Origin: Comamonadaceae bacterium UBA2334
GTDB taxonomy: Bacteria; Pseudomonadota; Gammaproteobacteria; Burkholderiales; Burkholderiaceae_C
Assembly (NCBI GenBank): GCA_002344885.1
Contig: DDUQ01000005.1
Coordinates: 1,150-65,149, forward strand
DNA length: 64,000 bases
Direction of reading: 5' to 3'
Positions 35,277 through 43,102 of this stretch are shown here, one piece after another (positions within the stretch are counted from its first letter, which is position 1; each line of letters starts with the position of its first letter). Made by a program: the position numbers and the translations under genes. Below the pieces are notes generated by a model. The model was not told the origin of the DNA. It worked only from the letters and a program-made list of their open reading frames with translations, and did not search any database.

Positions 35277-35651
35277 ATGCGATCAGCTTTCAATCACTCG
35301 GGTCTGGTGTACTCGACCGAGTCAGGGCGCATGTGTCCGGCATGCAGACAAGCGGTGGCCGCCTGTGTGTGCGGCATCAAACCCGCGCCCAAGGGGGATG
35401 GCACCGTGCGTGTGTCGCGCGAGTCCAAAGGTCGCGGGGGCAAGGTTGTCACCTTGGTCCGGGGGCTGCACCTGGACGATGTGGCGCTGCAGTCTGTTTG
35501 CAAGCGTTTGAAGACGGTGTGCGGCAGTGGCGGGACCGTCAAAGACGGCACGGTCGAAGTGCAGGGTGACCATGTGGAAAAAGTTGCCCAGCAACTGGCG
35601 CGCGATGGCCACCGGGTGAAGCTGGCGGGCGCTTCCCGTCCGGCTTCCTGA
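35277..35651 (+). CDS. yciH: YciH/SUI1-type translation initiation factor-like protein
   Basis: The 124-residue protein belongs to the SUI1/eIF1 family. An N-terminal LVYSTESGRMCPACRQAVAACVCG region with four Cys (residues about 10-33) resembles a small zinc-binding module. The SUI1 core reads RGGKVVTLVRGLHLDD, CGSGGTVKDGTVEVQGDH and the tail VKLAGA. In E. coli YciH is a stress-related factor acting at the 30S subunit. I chose ATG 35277 because AAGG at 35266-35269 has good spacing; ATG 35271 is an alternative. Confidence 0.85.
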   Translation: MRSAFNHSGLVYSTESGRMCPACRQAVAACVCGIKPAPKGDGTVRVSRESKGRGGKVVTLVRGLHLDDVALQSVCKRLKTVCGSGGTVKDGTVEVQGDHVEKVAQQLARDGHRVKLAGASRPAS

Positions 35652-35667
35652 CATGAGGCAGTTTTTA

Positions 35668-35717
35668 TGATAAAAAAGTCCTTCTACCGCTTATATGGTA
35701 AGCAATGACTGCTATGA
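35668..35717. repeat. palindromic repeat copy B overlapping the next start
   Basis: This stretch aligns with copies A and C: a run GATAAAAAA, then CCTTCTACCGCTTATATGG and TGCTATGAA. The palindrome is degraded. The ATG of the dehydrogenase (35705) lies inside it. Confidence 0.5.
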
Positions 35718-36922
35718 ATGATATTGGTGCATTGGTTGCCGTGGAAACACCCGCAACGGTGTCGGCCGACCCGTCGGTGTTCGACGTGATCGTCATCGGT
35801 GCGGGGATGGCGGGTGCTTCGGTGGCGTACTGGTTGTCGCGGTGTGCGCGGGTGCTGGTGCTGGAGCGCGAGTCCCAGCCCGGCTACCACACGACAGGGC
35901 GGTCGGCGGCGATGTATCTGCAAGCCTATGGCAGCGCACAGGTCAGGGCGTTGTCGCTGGCCAGCAAAGTGTTCTTCCAATCTCCCCCGGAGGGCTTTGC
36001 CGAGCATCCGCTCATGTCACCCCGTGGTGCCCTGATGGTGGCCACCCCGGCAGAACTTGACCTCTTGGACGCCCATGTGGCGTTGTTGCGGGAAACAGGT
36101 GTGCGACACGAACGGCTCACGCCCGAGCAGGCCTGTGCGCGGGTGCCGGTTCTCAGGCCGGAGCAGGTGGGGGCAGCCGTGCTGGAACCTGATGCGGCCG
36201 ATCTGGACGTGCACGCGTTGCACCAAGGCTTTCTGCGTGGGGCGAAGCAGCATGGCCGGGTGGTGTGCAATGCCACGGTGACGGGGCTGTGCCGGCGGGA
36301 TGCCGCGTGGCAGGTGACCACCAGCGCAGGTACCTGGACCGCGCCACGGGTGGTCAATGCGTCCGGTGCCTGGGCCGATGAGGTCGGGCTGTTGGCCGGT
36401 GCCCGTCCCATCGGGTTATTGCCTTGCCGCCGAACGGCCTTCACTTTTGCGCCCCCGGCGGGGCTGGATGTGTCAGGCTGGCCCATGGTGCTGAGCGCGG
36501 CCGAAGCCTGGTATTTCAAGCCCGATGCAGGGGTGTTGCTGGCGTCACCCGCCAATGCCGATGCGAGTTTTCCGCACGATGTGCAACCCGAGGAGTGGGA
36601 CGTGGCACTGGGGATTCACCGGCTGGAGGAGGCCACCACCCTGAGCATTCGTCGGCCGTCCCACACCTGGGCTGGTCTGCGCTCTTTTGTGGCAGACCAC
36701 TGCCTTGTGGGCGGGTTTGATGACCAGGTGCCCGATTTCTTCTGGCTGGCGGGGCAGGGTGGCTACGGCATCCAGACCGCACCGGCCATGGGCGAGGCGT
36801 GTGCATCGCTGGTGTTGGGTCATCCGTGGCCTGTGTACCTTGCAACGGTCGGGCTGAAGCCTGAGATGCTCGGGCCGCAGCGTCTGTGGGCCTCGGGCGA
36901 GCAGGTCAGTGGCAGAGCCTGA
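35705..36922 (+). CDS. FAD-dependent D-amino-acid dehydrogenase, DauA-like
   Basis: The 405-residue protein is a DAO-fold flavoenzyme. The FAD-binding motif is VIGAGMAGASVAYWLS (residues about 30-45), followed by VLVLERESQPGYHTTGRSAAMY. The C-terminus has LAGQGGYGIQTAPAMGEA. These segments closely resemble those of D-arginine dehydrogenase (DauA) of Pseudomonas, which deaminates D-arginine and D-lysine oxidatively. No dauB or transporter is adjacent, so the substrate is inferred. The start lies in a repeat; ATG 35705 or the nearby ATG 35714 (MNDIG) may be used. Confidence 0.82.
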   Translation: MTAMNDIGALVAVETPATVSADPSVFDVIVIGAGMAGASVAYWLSRCARVLVLERESQPGYHTTGRSAAMYLQAYGSAQVRALSLASKVFFQSPPEGFAEHPLMSPRGALMVATPAELDLLDAHVALLRETGVRHERLTPEQACARVPVLRPEQVGAAVLEPDAADLDVHALHQGFLRGAKQHGRVVCNATVTGLCRRDAAWQVTTSAGTWTAPRVVNASGAWADEVGLLAGARPIGLLPCRRTAFTFAPPAGLDVSGWPMVLSAAEAWYFKPDAGVLLASPANADASFPHDVQPEEWDVALGIHRLEEATTLSIRRPSHTWAGLRSFVADHCLVGGFDDQVPDFFWLAGQGGYGIQTAPAMGEACASLVLGHPWPVYLATVGLKPEMLGPQRLWASGEQVSGRA

Positions 36923-36976
36923 AATGGCGGTGCGGAGGGCAAACGGGGTGCAAACAACCGGTGAAACCGTCAGTTC

Positions 36977-36990
36977 TTGATTTGGATCAA
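36977..36990. promoter_or_regulatory. FNR/ANR-type box
   Basis: TTGATTTGGATCAA matches the FNR consensus TTGAT-N4-ATCAA exactly. It lies 126 bases upstream of the hemerythrin gene, a sensible position for oxygen-responsive activation. Confidence 0.85.
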
Positions 36991-37115
36991 GGGCATCCGG
37001 GGTGTTAACCGTGAGACTTCCAGCCTGCCGCGAAGCTTGACCCGGTTTGGAGCCGGGGCCTGCTTGCTCCCATCACTGTGCCTGGACGCAGGCATTTTTC
37101 AAGCACCTGACCACC

Positions 37116-37649
37116 ATGACATTGCCTGACACAGCCGCTTCCCCCATCCATGACTTTTCCAAGTGCCATGCGGGCATTTTGGGCAAGCTTGACAACCTGC
37201 AGGGACTGCCCGCCTTGCTCGATGCGGCAAGCCGTGCCAGGCAGACGGCGCAACAGGCACTGGATTTCTTCCGCGAAGCGATTTTCGAGCATCACGCCGA
37301 AGAAGAGCGTGAGCTGTTCCCGGCTGTGCTGGCCAGCACAGAGTCCGGCGAAGAGCGAGAGCGCCTCAAAGCAGTTGCCGAGCGGTTGACCCGCGAGCAC
37401 CGGGACCTGGAAGCCCAATGGAAGAAGCTGGAGCCGGGGTTGAAACGTGTGGCCAAAGGCCAGGACAGTGATCTTGACGCGGCAGCGGTTGAAAAACTGG
37501 TGGCGCAGTACACCGCTCATGCCCGGTTTGAAGAGGCTGAGTACCTGCCACAGGCCTACACCGTTCTGAGCCGACATGCCAACCGCATGGATGCGCTCGC
37601 CCTGGCTTTGCACCTGCGCCACGCCCCCGCCGTCGTCGGTTACGTCTGA
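37116..37649 (+). CDS. hemerythrin domain protein
   Basis: The 177-residue protein is a four-helix hemerythrin-like domain that would bind a diiron centre. Conserved ligands are in SPIHDFSKCH, the helix EAIFEHHAEEERELFP (residue about 62-75), LTREHRDLE (residue about 95) and AQYTAHARFEEAEYLP (residue about 130). Such proteins sense or carry oxygen, nitric oxide or iron, or protect against them. ATG 37116 is the first start that leaves an intact domain. An exact FNR-type box stands upstream, so low-oxygen induction is likely. Confidence 0.85.
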   Translation: MTLPDTAASPIHDFSKCHAGILGKLDNLQGLPALLDAASRARQTAQQALDFFREAIFEHHAEEERELFPAVLASTESGEERERLKAVAERLTREHRDLEAQWKKLEPGLKRVAKGQDSDLDAAAVEKLVAQYTAHARFEEAEYLPQAYTVLSRHANRMDALALALHLRHAPAVVGYV

Positions 37650-37819
37650 CGCCCCCGTACTTTTGCCTTTCGATCTTTGCCTGAGCGGGGTTTGAGCAGA
37701 GTTTTGGCAGAATTTTTGGCCCGAATCGGGTGGGCTACCTCCCCCAAATGGTGGATGGTGCGCAGCATGCGAAATCCTTAGGATCTGCGAATCCATCAGC
37801 AGAGACAAAGGGGAGCTTC

Positions 37820-38317
37820 ATGTTGCAGCCAGTCCACACCGCGTCGGATCGAACGGCAGGTGCATTCGGTAGCGCGGTCACCGGTTCGGCTTTTTTCCCG
37901 GGTCAGTTCAACGGGCGAACTGCGTTGGCCTCGGTGCTGGCGCTCGCAGAGGTGCACGGGGTTGCCGCACGCAGTGTGGCAGAGCTGGCAGTCAGCATGG
38001 GCGTCGGATTGCCGACCAAGTTGGGCGTGCACGACCTGATGCGGGCGGCAGACATCCTGGGCCTCGATGTGCAGTTGTCCCAACTGTCGCCGAATGATTT
38101 GGCGCATGTGCCATTGCCTGCCCTGTTGCTGAACACCCATGGTGGCGTTTCAGCAAATCTGTTGGTACTGTCACACTGCGACAGTCGTTATGCTGTCACC
38201 GAAGACCATGCCAGCGCAGTGCCATTGAGCAACATGGGGCCGTTGAGCCTCCTGGCCGAGCAGTGGGCAACGGATGGCAAGGGCTGGTGCCTGGTCGTCA
38301 AACCATCTCCCAACTGA
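37820..38317 (+). CDS. stand-alone degenerate C39-like domain protein
   Basis: The 165-residue protein looks like the C39-peptidase-like domain found at the N-terminus of type I secretion ABC transporters. The stretches AEVHGVAARSVAELAVSMGVG, LGVHDLMRAADILGLDVQL and PLPALLLNTHGGVSANLLVL follow the order of that domain. The catalytic Cys expected near its start is missing (ALASVLAL instead). There is no ABC or membrane domain in the protein or next to it. GGGGAG supports ATG 37820. It could be a peptide-binding or docking protein; the assignment is inferential. Confidence 0.6.
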   Translation: MLQPVHTASDRTAGAFGSAVTGSAFFPGQFNGRTALASVLALAEVHGVAARSVAELAVSMGVGLPTKLGVHDLMRAADILGLDVQLSQLSPNDLAHVPLPALLLNTHGGVSANLLVLSHCDSRYAVTEDHASAVPLSNMGPLSLLAEQWATDGKGWCLVVKPSPN

Positions 38318-38625
38318 CAGAGACTCGGCAGTTTGTCTGCCAACGCAAAAGCGATTTGCCAATTTTGGCAGTTCAATGGCAGTCTGGTGGCGGTCAATGG
38401 GCAAAAGATTGGCGGAGAACCGGCGGCCGATGCTCATTTGATCCCGGCATTCGAGCTTTTTTGCGTTGGCAATCTGTCAGGTTGACCGGTTTGAGCAGAC
38501 AACTGTGCGGCTCGACCTGTTTGAATGCCCTTCAGGGCAAGAATTTGAAGGTTGTTTGATCTGATCGGTATGGACTGGCACGGAAATTGGAAACAATACT
38601 CCCAGTTGCATCTTCAGGTACGTCT
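38318..38625. other. 308-base intergenic region with several dyads
   Basis: No gene is seen. Present are a hairpin GGCAG-TTTGT-CTGCC (38327-38341) soon after the C39-like gene, a dyad TGCCAA-TT-TTGGCA (38357-38370), and TGCCCT-TC-AGGGCA (38526-38539). The first could act as a terminator without a T-run; the others could be binding sites for ccoG. A TTGAT half-site near 38557 is not paired as in FNR boxes. Confidence 0.45.
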
Positions 38626-40062
38626 ATGAGCACTCAACCCACTCCTCCTGCAGCCGACGGCAAGCAGCCCGGCGCGCAGACCGAAGAACTGGTATCGCTG
38701 TACCAGTCCAGTCAGGCCATTTACGCAAAGGCCGTCAACGGCTTGTTTTCAAAGTGGCGCTGGGCCTTGGTGTGGTTCACCCAGATTCTGTTCTACGGTT
38801 TGCCGTGGCTGGACTGGAATTCACGCCAGGCGGTTTTGTTCGATCTGGAGGCGCGTCGCTTTTACCTGTTCGGGCTGGTGCTGTACCCACAGGACCTGAT
38901 CTACCTGGCGGGCTTGCTGGTGATTTCGGCTTTGGCGTTGTTTCTGTTCACAGCCGTTGCCGGCCGGTTGTGGTGCGGGTATGCCTGCCCACAAACGGTC
39001 TACACCGAAATTTTCATGTGGTTTGAAAAGCAGATAGAAGGTGACCGTGCTGCACGCATGCGCTTGGATAAAAGTGAGTTGTCTGCAGTCAAATTTGGAC
39101 TCAAAGCCGCCAAACACACCACTTGGGTGCTGTTTTCGCTCTGGACGGGCTTCACGTTCGTGGGCTATTTCACGCCCATCAAGGAATTGTGGGCGCTGAC
39201 CCTTGCCGTGAATTTGGGACCCTGGCAAACATTCTGGGTGCTTTTTTACGGCTTCGCCACTTATGGCAACGCAGGTTTCATGCGTGAACAGGTTTGCAAA
39301 TACATGTGCCCCTATGCCCGCTTCCAGAGCGCCATGTTCGACAAGGACACGATGATCGTTACCTACGATGCCAAACGTGGCGAGCCTCGTGGGGCGCGTT
39401 CCAAAAAGGCAGACCCCAAGGCACTCGGGTTGGGCTCGTGTGTGGATTGTTCGTTGTGTGTGCAGGTGTGCCCGACGGGTATCGACATCCGCAAGGGATT
39501 GCAGTACGAGTGCATCGGCTGCGGGGCGTGTATCGACGTGTGCGATGAGGTCATGGAAAAGGTCGGCTATCCGAAAGGGTTGGTCAAATACTCAACCCAG
39601 AACGGCTTGGAAAAAGGTTGGTCCACGGGCGAAATGGTTCGCCATGCCTTCAGGCCCAGGGTGTTGATCTACACAGGTATCCTCGCCGCCATATGTTTGG
39701 CCATGGCCGTGAGCCTCTACCTCCGCGTTCCGCTCAAGGTGGATGTCATCCGTGACCGGGGCACCCTGGCGCGAATCGTTGAAATGGGCCATGTCGAAAA
39801 CGTGTACCGTTTGCAAGTGATGAACGCCACCGAGTCCAAGCAGACTTATGTCATCACTGTAGAAGGTGTCAATGGCATCAAACTGGCCTCCGAGACCACC
39901 ATTGAGGTGTTGCCCACTGAATTGCGTGGCATGGCTGTGCGGGTGCAGGTGCCGCCGGAGCATGCGCAGCCCGGATCGCACCCCATTTACTTTGGCATCC
40001 GTTCAAGCGGAGACGATCCGCACGGTGTGCGTGAAAAGGCTGTTTTCATCGTGCCCCGTTGA
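38626..40062 (+). CDS. ccoG: cytochrome c oxidase accessory protein CcoG (FixG)
   Basis: CcoG is a membrane iron-sulfur protein that helps assemble cbb3 oxidase, probably reducing copper for CcoN. The 478-residue protein has about five transmembrane segments and the polyferredoxin motifs CGYACPQTVYTEIFMWFE, CKYMCPYARFQSAMFD, and the ferredoxin clusters CVDCSLCVQVCP ... CIGCGACIDVCDEVM. The C-terminal part is a periplasmic Ig-like fold ending VREKAVFIVPR. ATG 38626 follows an AGG site. No ccoNOQP, ccoH or ccoI is visible nearby. Confidence 0.95.
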   Translation: MSTQPTPPAADGKQPGAQTEELVSLYQSSQAIYAKAVNGLFSKWRWALVWFTQILFYGLPWLDWNSRQAVLFDLEARRFYLFGLVLYPQDLIYLAGLLVISALALFLFTAVAGRLWCGYACPQTVYTEIFMWFEKQIEGDRAARMRLDKSELSAVKFGLKAAKHTTWVLFSLWTGFTFVGYFTPIKELWALTLAVNLGPWQTFWVLFYGFATYGNAGFMREQVCKYMCPYARFQSAMFDKDTMIVTYDAKRGEPRGARSKKADPKALGLGSCVDCSLCVQVCPTGIDIRKGLQYECIGCGACIDVCDEVMEKVGYPKGLVKYSTQNGLEKGWSTGEMVRHAFRPRVLIYTGILAAICLAMAVSLYLRVPLKVDVIRDRGTLARIVEMGHVENVYRLQVMNATESKQTYVITVEGVNGIKLASETTIEVLPTELRGMAVRVQVPPEHAQPGSHPIYFGIRSSGDDPHGVREKAVFIVPR

Positions 40063-40071
40063 CGTCACAGC

Positions 40072-40099
40072 GCCGACAGAGCCATGGCGCTCTGTCGGC
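40072..40099. terminator. strong hairpin between ccoG and creA
   Basis: GCCGACAGAGC (40072-40082) pairs perfectly with GCTCTGTCGGC (40089-40099) around a six-base loop. It lies just after ccoG and between converging genes, so it probably ends transcripts from both. There is no T-run. Confidence 0.7.
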
Positions 40100-40167
40100 C
40101 TGCAAGTTGTCCCATGGCTACAGGCAGGTCGGACACCTGCCGCAAAGGGCTGCCTTTTCAGGTGGCC

Positions 40168-40662
40168 CTATTTCATGGGGATGATCACGTCAGGCCCGAG
40201 CGGGACTGCCGTGACACTGTTTTGGGGTGACCCTTCGATCACGCGATCCGAGTAGGTGAGATAGACCAGCGTGTGGCGTGAGGTGTCCACCATGCGGATC
40301 ACGCGCAGTTTTTTGAACACCAGCGAAATGCGCTCGCTGAACACCTCTTCTTGTTCTTTCAGTGGTTTGCCCTGAAAGGAGACAGGCCCCACCTGCCGGC
40401 AGGCAATGGAAGCTTCGGCCTTGTCTTCCGCCAGTCCGAGTGAGCCCGAAATGCCGCCTGTTTTCGCGCGGGACACGTAGCACGTGATGCCTTTGATCTT
40501 GGGGTCGTCGTAGGCCTCCACCACGATTTTGTGGTTCGCGCCCACAAACTTGAAGGTGGTGCTCACTTCCCCTATCTGTTGTTGCGCGTGTGAGGTTGCG
40601 CTGCAAACGAGGCCAAGTGACGCCAATGCAACGTGAAGAATGGATGTCTTTTGAAGCCGCAT
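40168..40662 (-). CDS. creA: CreA family protein
   Basis: The 164-residue protein has an N-terminal signal peptide (about residues 1-27, ending SHAQ) and the CreA body: IGEVSTTFKFVGANHKIVVEAYDDPKIKG, then a single pair of Cys (residues about 61 and 88) that may form a disulfide, and YLTYSDRVIEGSPQNSVTAV. CreA proteins are conserved periplasmic proteins of unclear biochemical role. ATG 40662 is the natural start. It is transcribed toward ccoG and sits 28 bases downstream of marC. Confidence 0.88.
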   Translation of the reverse strand: MRLQKTSILHVALASLGLVCSATSHAQQQIGEVSTTFKFVGANHKIVVEAYDDPKIKGITCYVSRAKTGGISGSLGLAEDKAEASIACRQVGPVSFQGKPLKEQEEVFSERISLVFKKLRVIRMVDTSRHTLVYLTYSDRVIEGSPQNSVTAVPLGPDVIIPMK

Positions 40663-40690
40663 GTCGATCTGTCCGTCTGGTTGGCAAGGG

Positions 40691-41425
40691 TCAGGGCTTC
40701 ATCCGGTTGAGCTCAGTCCAGCCCGTCCACATGATTTCGATGCCGATGCACAGCAAAATGAAAGCAGCCAGGCGCATCATGACCAGGGTGCCGATTTCCC
40801 CCAACCTGAGCAGCAACGATGCCGAGTGTCGGTACACCACGTAAATGATCAGTGATGTGATGGCTGCGCCCAGCAGGGCCACCGCAGCACCCTGCACATA
40901 GAGCGCGGGTGAGCTGGGTAGTTTGGCACCCAAAGCGATCGATGCTGCGATGGACCCTGGCCCCGTGGTCAACGGAAAGGTGATGGGGAAAAAACTGCGC
41001 CGGACAATGTCGGCTTCAGTGAAAGATGTGGCCTGGCTGTGCGCCACCGCGCTGCGCACGCCGTCGTCGTCCTGGCTGCTCAGCATGCGCCATCCCGTGG
41101 CGGCCACCAGCAGACCACCGGCCACCCGGACGATGGGCAGTGATATGCCAAAAAATTCCAGCACATAGGTGCCGACCAGCATGGACACCACCAAAACGGC
41201 AAAGCAATTGATGGCCACCTGCTTGGCCAACCGCTGTACGAAAGGCCCCCGCCCGCCGGCCGTGGCGAGAAAAATGGGTGCGCCCCCCAACGGGTTGATG
41301 ATGGGTAGCAAGGTCAATGGCACGATGACCATGGCCTTTAAAAAAGGCAAAAAAGCGTCCAAGGGCAGTGAACTGTTGTGGTTGTGAAGGGGTTGGGTGT
41401 ACCAGCAAACGGCCGGTGTGGGCAC
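40691..41425 (-). CDS. MarC family membrane protein
   Basis: The protein of up to 244 residues has six hydrophobic segments in the NAAT/MarC pattern, with LLPIINPLGGAPIFLA (residue about 40), GGLLVAATGWRML, ITFPLTTGPGSIAASIALG and ILLCIGIEIMWTGW. The family includes proposed antibiotic-resistance and amino-acid transporter proteins, but function is not settled. No ATG lies upstream of the first membrane segment. The start is probably non-ATG: GTG 41425 or a TTG near 41362. I gave the longest frame. Confidence 0.8.
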   Translation of the reverse strand: MPTPAVCWYTQPLHNHNSSLPLDAFLPFLKAMVIVPLTLLPIINPLGGAPIFLATAGGRGPFVQRLAKQVAINCFAVLVVSMLVGTYVLEFFGISLPIVRVAGGLLVAATGWRMLSSQDDDGVRSAVAHSQATSFTEADIVRRSFFPITFPLTTGPGSIAASIALGAKLPSSPALYVQGAAVALLGAAITSLIIYVVYRHSASLLLRLGEIGTLVMMRLAAFILLCIGIEIMWTGWTELNRMKP

Positions 41426-41547
41426 CGACGGGGCAAGCCGTCTGCCGACAGTCTGAATTTGATCTTACACTTTCGGCTTGTGTCCACATCTAACAGGTGT
41501 GGCAGCGATGGACTGGCGCACGCGCCATGTTATGGAGAGCCGTTGAC

Positions 41548-42207
41548 ATGTCCTGGTGGAAAAATTTGTTGGGTCGCAAGACGCTGAATGACTCGGCAAT
41601 GGCGGCACGCCAGCCGGGGCAGAAGCTGATGACACTGGACGAACGCATGGCCTTTCGCCGAGAGATGGTGTTTGAAGCCATGCGAGAAGTGCTGGTGGCG
41701 CATGGTTTGCCACCGCTCAGTTACAAGCTCAATGTCGCGCGGCTCGACTCCCGGGGGCACCGCTATGCGGTCATGGTCGATCTGGTGCCTCAGCTTGCCG
41801 GGCGCGTGGTCGATCACCCTGGCGAATGGTTGGTCATGGAAGAGCAGGCTGCACAGAATGCCAACAGCCGCTACCGGGTGAGAATTGCAAACGTGTACTG
41901 GCGGCTGGAGCCCCAGGGTTTCTCGCCTGCCCATCATGCGGAGTTGATGGCAGCACATCAACAGACTGCATCGCCCAAACCTGTGCCGTTGGCGCCTGCT
42001 TTTGCACAAAAGGCGGCAGCAGGTTCAGACGACCCTGCAGAGGACTTTCCGCCCACGCAACTGGACGACAGGCAATGGGTGGACGAGCCGATCAGCCAGG
42101 AAGAACTGCTGGCATTTGAGCAGGCGGTCAAGCGTGGGCAGACATCGCACCAGGCCGTTCACCTAGGATCACGCACTTACCAGACGGATTTCATGCCACT
42201 GGGGTAG
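41548..42207 (+). CDS. protein of unknown function
   Basis: The 219-residue protein starts at ATG 41548 (MSWWKN), with GGAGAG upstream. It is soluble. The middle, residues about 45-115, has a folded character (FRREMVFEAMREVLVAHGL ... HRYAVMVDLVPQ), and the rest is Pro/Ala-rich with an acidic tail ending YQTDFMPLG. It lies just before the flgN-flgM pair, on the opposite strand, and does not look flagellar. I do not recognise its family. Confidence 0.65.
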   Translation: MSWWKNLLGRKTLNDSAMAARQPGQKLMTLDERMAFRREMVFEAMREVLVAHGLPPLSYKLNVARLDSRGHRYAVMVDLVPQLAGRVVDHPGEWLVMEEQAAQNANSRYRVRIANVYWRLEPQGFSPAHHAELMAAHQQTASPKPVPLAPAFAQKAAAGSDDPAEDFPPTQLDDRQWVDEPISQEELLAFEQAVKRGQTSHQAVHLGSRTYQTDFMPLG

Positions 42208-42217
42208 CCGTCTGATG

Positions 42218-42233
42218 GCAGCCTCTTGGCTGC
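42218..42233. terminator. hairpin between the unknown gene and flgN
   Basis: GCAGCC (42218-42223) pairs with GGCTGC (42228-42233) around TCTT. It lies in the 39-base gap between converging genes and could end both transcripts, although a T-run is absent. Confidence 0.5.
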
Positions 42234-42246
42234 TGTGATGTGCTGG

Positions 42247-42609
42247 TCAGACTTCGTAAGAAGACTTCAGATTGCCCGAACGGCGAACGCCGCCAAATGC
42301 GGACTTGCTGCCGTACCCACCTAACGATTCACTGGGCAGCAGCGCAGCCAATGCCCGGTCGTTGGCTCCGCTTTGCTGCAGCAGGGCTTGCCTCAGGTGT
42401 TTGAACCGCCGATCCAACTCCAGAACATCCTGTTCTGACAACCGTGGGCGTTGTGTGCTTGAGGGTGGGGCTTGTTTCAGGTCCCCGAGTGCGGTCACCA
42501 ACGCCTGACAGGCGGCAGACAAGGCTTGAGGTTGGTGCTGCAAAAGCGCGGTTTCAATGTCTTGCAGTTTGGCATTCAGCAGTTCAAAAAGGGGTGAATG
42601 CGTGGTCAT
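42247..42609 (-). CDS. flgN: FlgN-like flagellar chaperone
   Basis: The 120-residue helical protein is rich in Leu and Gln (TALLQHQPQALSAACQALV; RRFKHLRQALLQQSG). FlgN chaperones hook-filament junction proteins FlgK and FlgL, and it lies directly downstream of flgM as usual. The similarity is weak, so the call relies on size, helical content and position. ATG 42609 lies 17 bases after flgM. It would be transcribed from the sigma-28 promoter upstream of flgM. Confidence 0.7.
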   Translation of the reverse strand: MTTHSPLFELLNAKLQDIETALLQHQPQALSAACQALVTALGDLKQAPPSSTQRPRLSEQDVLELDRRFKHLRQALLQQSGANDRALAALLPSESLGGYGSKSAFGGVRRSGNLKSSYEV

Positions 42610-42626
42610 GCCATGGTTATAAACGA

Positions 42627-42959
42627 TCAGCGGCGGGCAGCCGTCAACATTTCACGTGCGTTGGCGATCAGTTTGTCGGCAATGGCCTCGGCGTTGACGG
42701 TGAAACTGCCGTTGGCAATGGCAGACTTGACGGCTTCCACCTTGCCGGCATCGAACACGTCACTGCTGGTGTTACCCACTGACTGGCTCTGGCTCGACAG
42801 GGTAACGGTGACACCATTGGCCGGGGCTGGATTGGCGGCTGTGGATTTGGACGCAGAACGGCCTCCACCCACTGCGCTGCTGGCAGGGCGGTCAACAGGC
42901 TTGGTCGCCGCGGTGGGCGGCGTGCCAGTCTGAATTTCGGACATCAGGTCAAGTTTCAT
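42627..42959 (-). CDS. flgM: anti-sigma-28 factor FlgM
   Basis: FlgM holds sigma-28 (FliA) inactive until the hook is complete, then is secreted. The 110-residue protein has a disordered Ala/Pro/Thr/Ser N-terminal half and a C-terminal helical region VFDAGKVEAVKSAIANGSFTVNAEAIADKLIAN (residues about 68-101) with the FlgM hallmark. ATG 42959 follows GGAGAG. A consensus-like sigma-28 promoter lies upstream (42999-43025). flgN follows. Confidence 0.92.
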   Translation of the reverse strand: MKLDLMSEIQTGTPPTAATKPVDRPASSAVGGGRSASKSTAANPAPANGVTVTLSSQSQSVGNTSSDVFDAGKVEAVKSAIANGSFTVNAEAIADKLIANAREMLTAARR

Positions 42960-42998
42960 CGCACTCTCCAAGCCCTGAAACAGGGCGGCTTGGAAGGA

Positions 42999-43025
42999 CT
43001 ATCGGCGGGGTTCCGATGAACTTTA
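42999..43025 (-). promoter_or_regulatory. sigma-28 (FliA) promoter of flgM
   Basis: On the minus strand TAAA (43022-43025) is followed by exactly 15 bases and then GCCGATAG (42999-43006), against the FliA consensus TAAA-N15-GCCGATAA. It stands 40 bases before the flgM ATG, so flgM-flgN belongs to the late class. Confidence 0.88.
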
Positions 43026-43102
43026 CCCAAATTTTGAAAGCTGCGCGCGAGATTCTGGTTCGTTGATGCTGTTGTCGACTGTCAGGTGTGGTTTCTTTGC
43101 TA

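Noticed and set aside
37703..37724. possible sigma-54 promoter (TTGGCAGAATTTTTGGC) ahead of the C39-like gene
   Set aside because: The -24 GG is present but the -12 element has GG in place of the invariant GC. The match is not good enough.
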